Below are positions 58,469-64,000 of a stretch of DNA of 64,000 nucleotides, one piece after another. The notes beneath the pieces were generated by a model. That model searched no databases, was not told the DNA's origin, and saw nothing but the letters and a program-made list of their open reading frames with translations. Origin of the DNA: Crossaster papposus. Its lineage: Eukaryota > Echinodermata > Asteroidea > Velatida > Solasteridae. Within the stretch, counting starts at the first letter, position 1, and every line of letters begins with the position of its first letter. Location: contig JBAIAA010000749.1 in NCBI GenBank assembly GCA_037893245.1, positions 868,001 to 932,000 of the forward strand, read 5' to 3'. The translations under genes and the position numbers were made by a program.

Positions 58469-59193
58469 CTGCACCCTGGTTAACTTGATTGATTTCAATC
58501 AAGGCTAAAAGTGTTACCACCCTGTTGGCGTAATCGTCACAGGTTGACGTTAGTAAGGGCATACAGTCGTAAAACAATAAAATCTGCTTCAATATTTGTA
58601 CAATATTTGTGACCTGCTCCAGGAAAAGGTGACATAAGTCGCGCTATGCATTTCTGAGTAATGGCCTCTTAAAGTTAATAGAGTAAATATTTTTGTCAAA
58701 ATTTGATTTTTTGTTTGTCTTAAATGACATCTTTAATAACCAAAGTTTCAGATTTAATTAACAAAAAGATGGAATTCGATAAATAAAGTGAAACAAAACC
58801 TTTTAAGAGTGCATGGTTCAAATGTATTGTATTAGTTTTGTTGCGTTTCGAAGCCTGTTTTCTCAGTTGTGTATTTTGAATTCCATTAAACTCATTATTA
58901 TGCAAAAACATATCACCGGAACGGGAGGGGCTATGGAGCTGTACTATGTACCAAATGAAAGCTTATATTCTGGACTTTTTAATCTTGTACATAACTCTAT
59001 TTTTTTTTTGCAACTTATGTCACCTTTTCCTGGAGCGAGTCACATTTGTACAATGGCAGTTACACTGTACTCGGCTACTGAAGAGTAAGTGTGAGAACTA
59101 CCAACACTGGACCGAGCCAGAGCTCTGGAGTGGGATCAATTGACGTGGATTAACTTGAGTCCAGTATAAAATAAAGTAACCGATATGATGATA
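58469..59193 (+). mobile_element. SINE-like element A, second copy, split by M4
   Basis: The left part (58,469-58,607) and right part (59,045-59,193, with ctactgaagagtaagtgtga and the cgatatgatgat end) match element A at 49,870. The break is an M4 element (58,608-59,044). The two copies together define element A at about 300 bp. Confidence 0.7.
58608..59044 (+). mobile_element. M4 element
   Basis: Terminal inverted repeats TGTGACCTGCTCCAGGAAAA and (right) TTTTCCTGGAGCGAGTCACA. It is non-coding and inserted in element A. The interior shares long stretches with the copy at 53,133 (for example agcctgttttctcagttgtg and gtaccaaatgaaagcttata). Confidence 0.8.
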
Positions 59194-59577
59194 ACCCAGG
59201 ATGAGAATTTGGACTGAGGTTGTGAATTTGGATCATTTGGATGTGATTTTATAAATCTGTTGTTGATATCGTATCCTGCTACTGCCCGTGTCTGCTTTGA
59301 ATGCAAGATCATATCATGCCCTGACTAGCGTCACATTCAATCCTATGATAACCTGAAAATCCCTACTGGACACCTCGAGTCTGATTCATCAAAATCACTC
59401 AAAATGTGGTGTTTGGTTTTGATAAGAGTGGCAGGGCCTAATTATCTAATGGCCACAGTGGCGATGTGCCTAAGGCCTACGAAAAAATCATGGCCTACAC
59501 AATTTGAGACAAATACCAGTATACCATAAAACACACACAAAAAACCCACAACATTTTGGGAAATTGAGCTTCAAACT

Positions 59578-59971
59578 AGTAGGATACACCATACAGTAGG
59601 TAATTGCTTGAGTTATCAGAAATAGGTATATATATTTTTTTTGGGGGGGTGTATCTTATAGTAAATATCGTTTAACTGATCTGTCTGAAATTTTACAACC
59701 ATGGATGCCGAGAAAAGCACGACAAACAGCAATTCTTTTCAACCGGCGTCGAGCAGTTATTCTTATGTTGTCTTTGTTTTTTTAACGATCGCCGTCCGGC
59801 GATCGCAAACTTTTCTTTTTATAATTTAATTTGTCAGAATAATTAGAGAATATCTAGCGCAATTATTTTGCTAGATGCCTAGAATCATTATTTAATTTCA
59901 AATGAGTAAGAAATTTCTTAATAATTTGGTAGTAAATATTTTTGATATCTGCAAATGGTTGTATCCTACCT
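59578..59971 (+). mobile_element. M1 element
   Basis: M1 copy from taggatacaccata to gtatcctacct, with TTAA at 59,972-59,975 on the right. It is followed at once by a second partial copy. Confidence 0.8.
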
Positions 59972-59978
59972 TTAAATG

Positions 59979-60213
59979 GAATCATGGATGCCGAAAAAAA
60001 AAGCAAGAAAAACGGCGTTCTTTTTTAACCAGGGTCGGGAAGTTGTTTTTGTTTTTTTAAAGGTTTTTTTCGCGATCGCCGTCTGGCCATTTGTTATTTT
60101 TTATTTTTTTGTTCATTCAATTTTGCAGAGCAATTACAGGATATTTAATGCAATCATTTTGCTGGATGTCTAGAATTATTATTTACTTTCAAATAAGTAG
60201 GATATTTCTTAAT
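59979..60213 (+). mobile_element. M1 element, partial tandem copy
   Basis: A second M1 body (atcatggatgccg to aggatatttcttaat) directly after the full copy. It lacks both termini, so it arose by local duplication or unequal exchange rather than a fresh insertion. Confidence 0.7.
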
Positions 60214-60572
60214 CTGGGACTGGTTAGGGTTAATGGTGGAATTGTGTAACCATGGACATTCATAATTTCACCAACCTTGATTATTCTGCACTATAAAATG
60301 GAATCTACTGAATCAGGTGCAGAAACGCAGACTCACTTTATTAGTGACAGATACAAATCTAATGGACAAGAGTTACCAACAAGTTAAACAAAAATCTCAA
60401 GTTCTTTGTATCATTTGATAGACCGGGAATCTACACACATATTTCTCAGGGAACCAAAACCCAAACGTTCGGTACAGCAGCTGCAAGGACCTTACTATCA
60501 TTCTGGGCCTGATGGCAATCCTATCATAAAGGCCCACTTCAATGGCAAAAACATTATACTGGCTACTGTGCT

Positions 60573-60822
60573 GAGCCAATTTCATGGCTCTGCTTACCGT
60601 TAGAGAAAAATCCCTGCTTACTTTAGCAGAAAATGATGTGCTTTCAGAAAGCGTATTTCACGCATTAGTGTTGATGTTTGGCTTCTGCGCATGCATACAT
60701 CCCGTAAGTAAGAATTCTGTGCTTACAGGGTTAGCGCATAATTTTTCTGCTAGCGCGGTAAACGCAAAATGGTGATCGTAAGCACTGAATTCTGAGGTTA
60801 GCAGAGCCATGAAACTAGGCCC
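60573..60822 (+). mobile_element. M8-like palindromic element
   Basis: Ends GAGCCAATTTCATGGCTCTG and CAGAGCCATGAAACTAGGCCC are inverted repeats of an M8-like design but with a distinct interior (tccctgcttactttagcaga). Probably a related family. Confidence 0.6.
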
Positions 60823-61018
60823 AGATAAGCCGTCACAGGTAATGATGTGCCTCGGGTTGTGTTGGTCAGGCCAAACCGACCCAAAACATTAAAGATAAAA
60901 ACCAAATCTGAACCGAAACTGATCTGAACAAAAAATATCTGAGAAAAATCGAGCCGAACCAATGGAAACCCGACTGAACCGGAAAAAAAAATTCACTGGA
61001 TGTCTGGCTTGGGCAAAA

Positions 61019-61828
61019 TGTGACCCACTCTGCAAAAATGAGTCTGATGTGTTAAAAATGTTTTTTTCAATTTTACAGTTGGTCAGAAAAAGGAAGAAAT
61101 AAGCTTTCATTTGATATATGGCACAACTCTTTAGTGTAATGCATCGGTCTTTTACAATTTTGAGAAATTTGCTTGTTCTCAGTTATATATTAAAAATGTC
61201 TTTGGAAAGAAATGAAGATTTACAATTATAGTGCTTCATCAGATGCTATGGTAAGAGAATGACAAAACCTGAATTAAATTTAATTTAGGGATCAAAACAA
61301 TCTTTTCAATCGATCAGATCTGAAAATATAGGTGTCGGAGAAACCAAAATGCCTTAAAGGTAGTATACACCATTTGCAGATATCGAAAAAATTTACTACC
61401 GAATTATTAAGAAATATCTTACTTATTTAAAAGTAAATAATGATTGTAGGCAACCAGCAAAATGAGGGCCCTAGATATCCTGTAATTGTTCCAAAAAATT
61501 GAATTGTATAAACCAAAATTCATTCAAACAAAGATAACATAAGAATAACTGCTCGACGCCGGTGGAAAACAAACGCTGTTTTTCATGCTTTTCTCGGCAT
61601 CCATGAATGTAACAATTCGGACAGGTCAGTTAAACGATATTTACTATAAAATACAACCCCCCAAATCCACCTATTCCTGATAATTCAAAAAATTACCAAT
61701 GGTGTATACTACCTTTAAAACAAAAATATTATTTGTTAAAAAAGTAATCACCTCCGAGACAATAAACGACCCTTTACGTAAAAAGGTATTTTTACGACAT
61801 CAGACTCATTTTTGCAGAGTGGGTCACA
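61019..61828 (+). mobile_element. M4-related element containing an M1 copy
   Basis: Inverted ends TGTGACCCACTCTGCAAAAA and TTTTTGCAGAGTGGGTCACA define an element related to M4 by its TGTGACCC terminus. An M1 element with TTAA duplications sits inside (61,358-61,714). Confidence 0.7.
61358..61714 (-). mobile_element. M1 element inside an M4-related element
   Basis: Reverse-oriented M1 copy with TTAA at 61,354-61,357 and 61,715-61,718, nested in the element at 61,019-61,828. Confidence 0.87.
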
Positions 61829-62289
61829 AATGTCCTTTTTTTTTCAACATTATGTCTGCTTTTGTGCCAGATATTTCCACACATCAGGCTGTGTTTATAT
61901 TAAAAACCATTGTCTGTCAATAAAACACCATACCGTATAATAATGTTACCTGGAATGGGGCTCTGTGTTACAGGTTGTTTGTAAAAAACCGCATACAACT
62001 TGCATATTCACACGGTGGGTTTAACGCATTATTATACAAGTACACGCTAATTAGCGGGCACAGTGATCCACAAAATTATTGTACCACATACATTTCCCAA
62101 CTGTTTCGGATTATTTCAAGTTTATTTTGATTTATTTTTGGGGTTTCCACAAGACGGCTAAACCGACCTGAACCGAAAATTGCAAGTACAAAACTGAAAC
62201 TAACCGGACCTGACTGAAATGATAGAAACACCAATCTGACCCAACCTGGTTCGGTCAGTTTCTGGTTTGCTCGTCATTATTGCCCAACA

Positions 62290-62533
62290 GGATCCAATTT
62301 CACGGAGTTGCTAAGCACAAAAATTTGCTTAGCACAAAAAAGTCTTGCTCATTAAAAACAAGTTATCAGCCAAAATTCTACGTGTTTTTCATGCTAAGCA
62401 AAACACCAGCTGGTTATCAATCAAAAACAATAAAGATCACGTGAAAATTTGGTCTGTAACCTTGTTTTTACCAAGGACAAATGTTCATGCTAAGCAAATT
62501 TTTGTGCTTAGCATCTCCGGGAAATTGGCCCCA
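62290..62533 (+). mobile_element. M8 element
   Basis: Starts GGATCCAATTTCACGGAGTT and ends CTCCGGGAAATTGGCCCC. Body motifs are shared with the other M8 copies. Confidence 0.8.
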
Positions 62534-62689
62534 GTACAGTACCATGCACAATGGTTTCTCTATTGAAGTGGCCTCCTGTTAGTTCCTGCGATAACGTGCC
62601 CAAATTCATCTATTGGACAAACAAACACCGATATGCACTGGAACCCTCACTTATCCTCTTAAATAACACCCTTATTCATCCAAGTTGCA

Positions 62690-62832
62690 CACTGACCTTG
62701 GGATCTGAGAGGATACCCGCTGGATGTATCTTGCTTTCGTTGATTAGCGCTATGTTGAATGTCTCTACGACGCAAGGAGTAGCGTCTATGTCGCGGGGCA
62801 GGCTTCTCCAAATCTGAGACCTGAATGCCACT
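62690..62832 (-). mobile_element. possible LINE C-terminal fragment
   Basis: A minus frame reads FIPGVAFRSQIWRSLPRDID, then ATPCVVETFNIALINESK. The spacing of W-x-S-L-P and the later F-x-x-x-L resembles the C-terminal end of L2/CR1 polyproteins. The evidence is short and could be chance. Confidence 0.3.
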
Positions 62833-63289
62833 CCTGGGATGAACAAAAATGTACCTAAATAATTATAAATCTATGGATTAAGTCACGCCCTGTTACAATC
62901 CAAAAAGGCCAAGTTGTGGTTTATAGTAAGCCTGCAACGGTTACACGGTTAACCGACCGTTCAAGCGGTTACACGGTTACATTTTTTCTGTTCGGTTAAC
63001 CTTTTTTTTTTTTTTTTTTTTTTCAAAATAAAAGAAACCCCACCAATTGTCAACTTTGCGTGGGTTTCGTTGGAGCAGGTCACAAATAGTACAATTGAAT
63101 AAATTTTGTATGGACATTTCTAATAGCTTATCTAACAAATAGCCAGTTGGCCTATAAAATTTGATGCAGACAATTAGCAATCGCAGATCTGCGATTATCA
63201 ACACGTACTACGCGCACACACACAATTTCTTGATGAAGCCCTTTTTTAATTTTAATTTTTAATTTTTTTATATATATATATTTTATTGC

Positions 63290-63490
63290 TTCTCCCCACC
63301 AAGGAGTAAAATAGGTACCTGTGAGGGCAGAGGTGGTTGTTATTAGCTGCTTTGCGCCGAAATTGCAGCATTGAGCTGTTTTCTCCCCAGGGAGCTGTGA
63401 TGGTATCTGGAATGTTTCTTTGGCCCAATGACCGGGGGTAAATAATAATAATGTAAAGCACTTCGATCCGAATTAAAATCACTATATAAA
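63290..63490 (+). mobile_element. tRNA-derived SINE, 3' part
   Basis: Plus-oriented body and tail only (gctgctttgcgccgaaattg, ggcccaatgaccgggggtaa, gcacttcgatccg...actatataaaac). 5' truncated. Confidence 0.83.
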
Positions 63491-63689
63491 ACTACACGGT
63501 TATTGTGCCCGCTGAAACATAGCACCACTAAGCACGTTTTGAATCCAAGACTATCCCTGTATTAAACTGACATTTGACTTTGCCTGATTTCAATCAGACA
63601 AACAAGAATCAATCAGCCTTTTTATATAACTCTTTGCAATGGACCAAGTTTTGTGCCGGAGAATGATATCGACCCAAGTTTTCCCCAGA

Positions 63690-63843
63690 TTCAAAACGGA
63701 TGACGCATAAACATGTCACGAGCAAGGCCGGAAATGTCTGTCAGCAGCGAGCAAGGCCGGAAATGCGCAAGTGTGCTTTCCGGTACCATCGGCCTGAACC
63801 CACCTCGGCTCGGTAATGTTAAAATAATCCAGGCGCGAACTGG
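63690..63843 (-). mobile_element. M3 element, truncated
   Basis: A partial M3 copy in reverse orientation: body motifs acggatgacgcataaac, gagcaaggccggaaat (twice) and ggcctgaacccacctcgg, then CAGGCGCGAACTGG before TTAA (63,844-63,847). The other end is missing. Confidence 0.75.
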
Positions 63844-64000
63844 TTAACCAAGACTGTCTAAGAGCGAGACAGATAACATTTGGACTTAGTAAGCCTGTTT
63901 GCCAAGACTGCAATGTTGAAATATTCCCTATATCTTAAAATGTGTAAAGACTTAAAATGCATTTTGTATGCCAGGTTCCTTGCATCTGGAAGTTTACTGA

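Overview
This is eukaryotic DNA: short exons bounded by GT/AG splice sites, long AT-rich introns and a very dense load of short inverted-repeat transposons, LINE fragments and tRNA-derived SINEs. The exon style and repeat types suggest a marine invertebrate deuterostome, perhaps an echinoderm. That is inference; no sequence here fixes the species.

The best-supported gene lies on the minus strand from about 16.16 kb to the left edge. Six exons (16,029-16,162; 12,079-12,123; 6,768-6,830; 3,982-4,059; 3,238-3,345; 2,007-2,112) join in frame. They encode an acidic N-terminus, the VIDP motif and segments S1 to S3 of a cyclic-nucleotide-gated (CNG) type cation channel. S4, the pore and the cyclic-nucleotide-binding domain must lie beyond base 1. 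A 5' untranslated exon may exist near 37.06 kb.

A second minus-strand gene has three phase-matched exons (58,092-58,249; 55,429-55,507; 50,636-50,795). They encode a Gln/Glu-rich, probably disordered protein I do not recognise, and it continues to the left. A third coding stretch (23,257-23,670, minus) has good codon quality, a CPSC motif and a real stop, but I cannot name it. A degraded thioredoxin/PDI-like fragment lies near 24.2 kb on the plus strand.

Most of the rest is transposon-derived. Three palindromic families (called M1, M2 and M3 here) are flanked by TTAA: M1 has nine copies, M2 three and M3 four. Others are a foldback family (M5), families M4 and M6 to M10, an hAT-like element with an 8-bp target duplication, a Tigger/pogo-like element with TA duplication, a Penelope-like terminus with a hammerhead-like core (two loci), an L2-like LINE, a CR1/Jockey-like LINE and one SINE family (three copies). 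Many are nested. At 46.2-48.3 kb M2 contains an L2 element that contains M3. At 49.6-50.6 kb M3 contains a SINE-like element that contains a 409-bp insert. In two places M1 sits inside M5, at two different TTAA sites. These nests give a relative order of activity.

Long stretches (parts of 12.5-15.2, 21-23, 24.4-28.4, 33-34.7, 35.5-37, 39.9-41.5 and 45-46 kb) show no recognisable gene.
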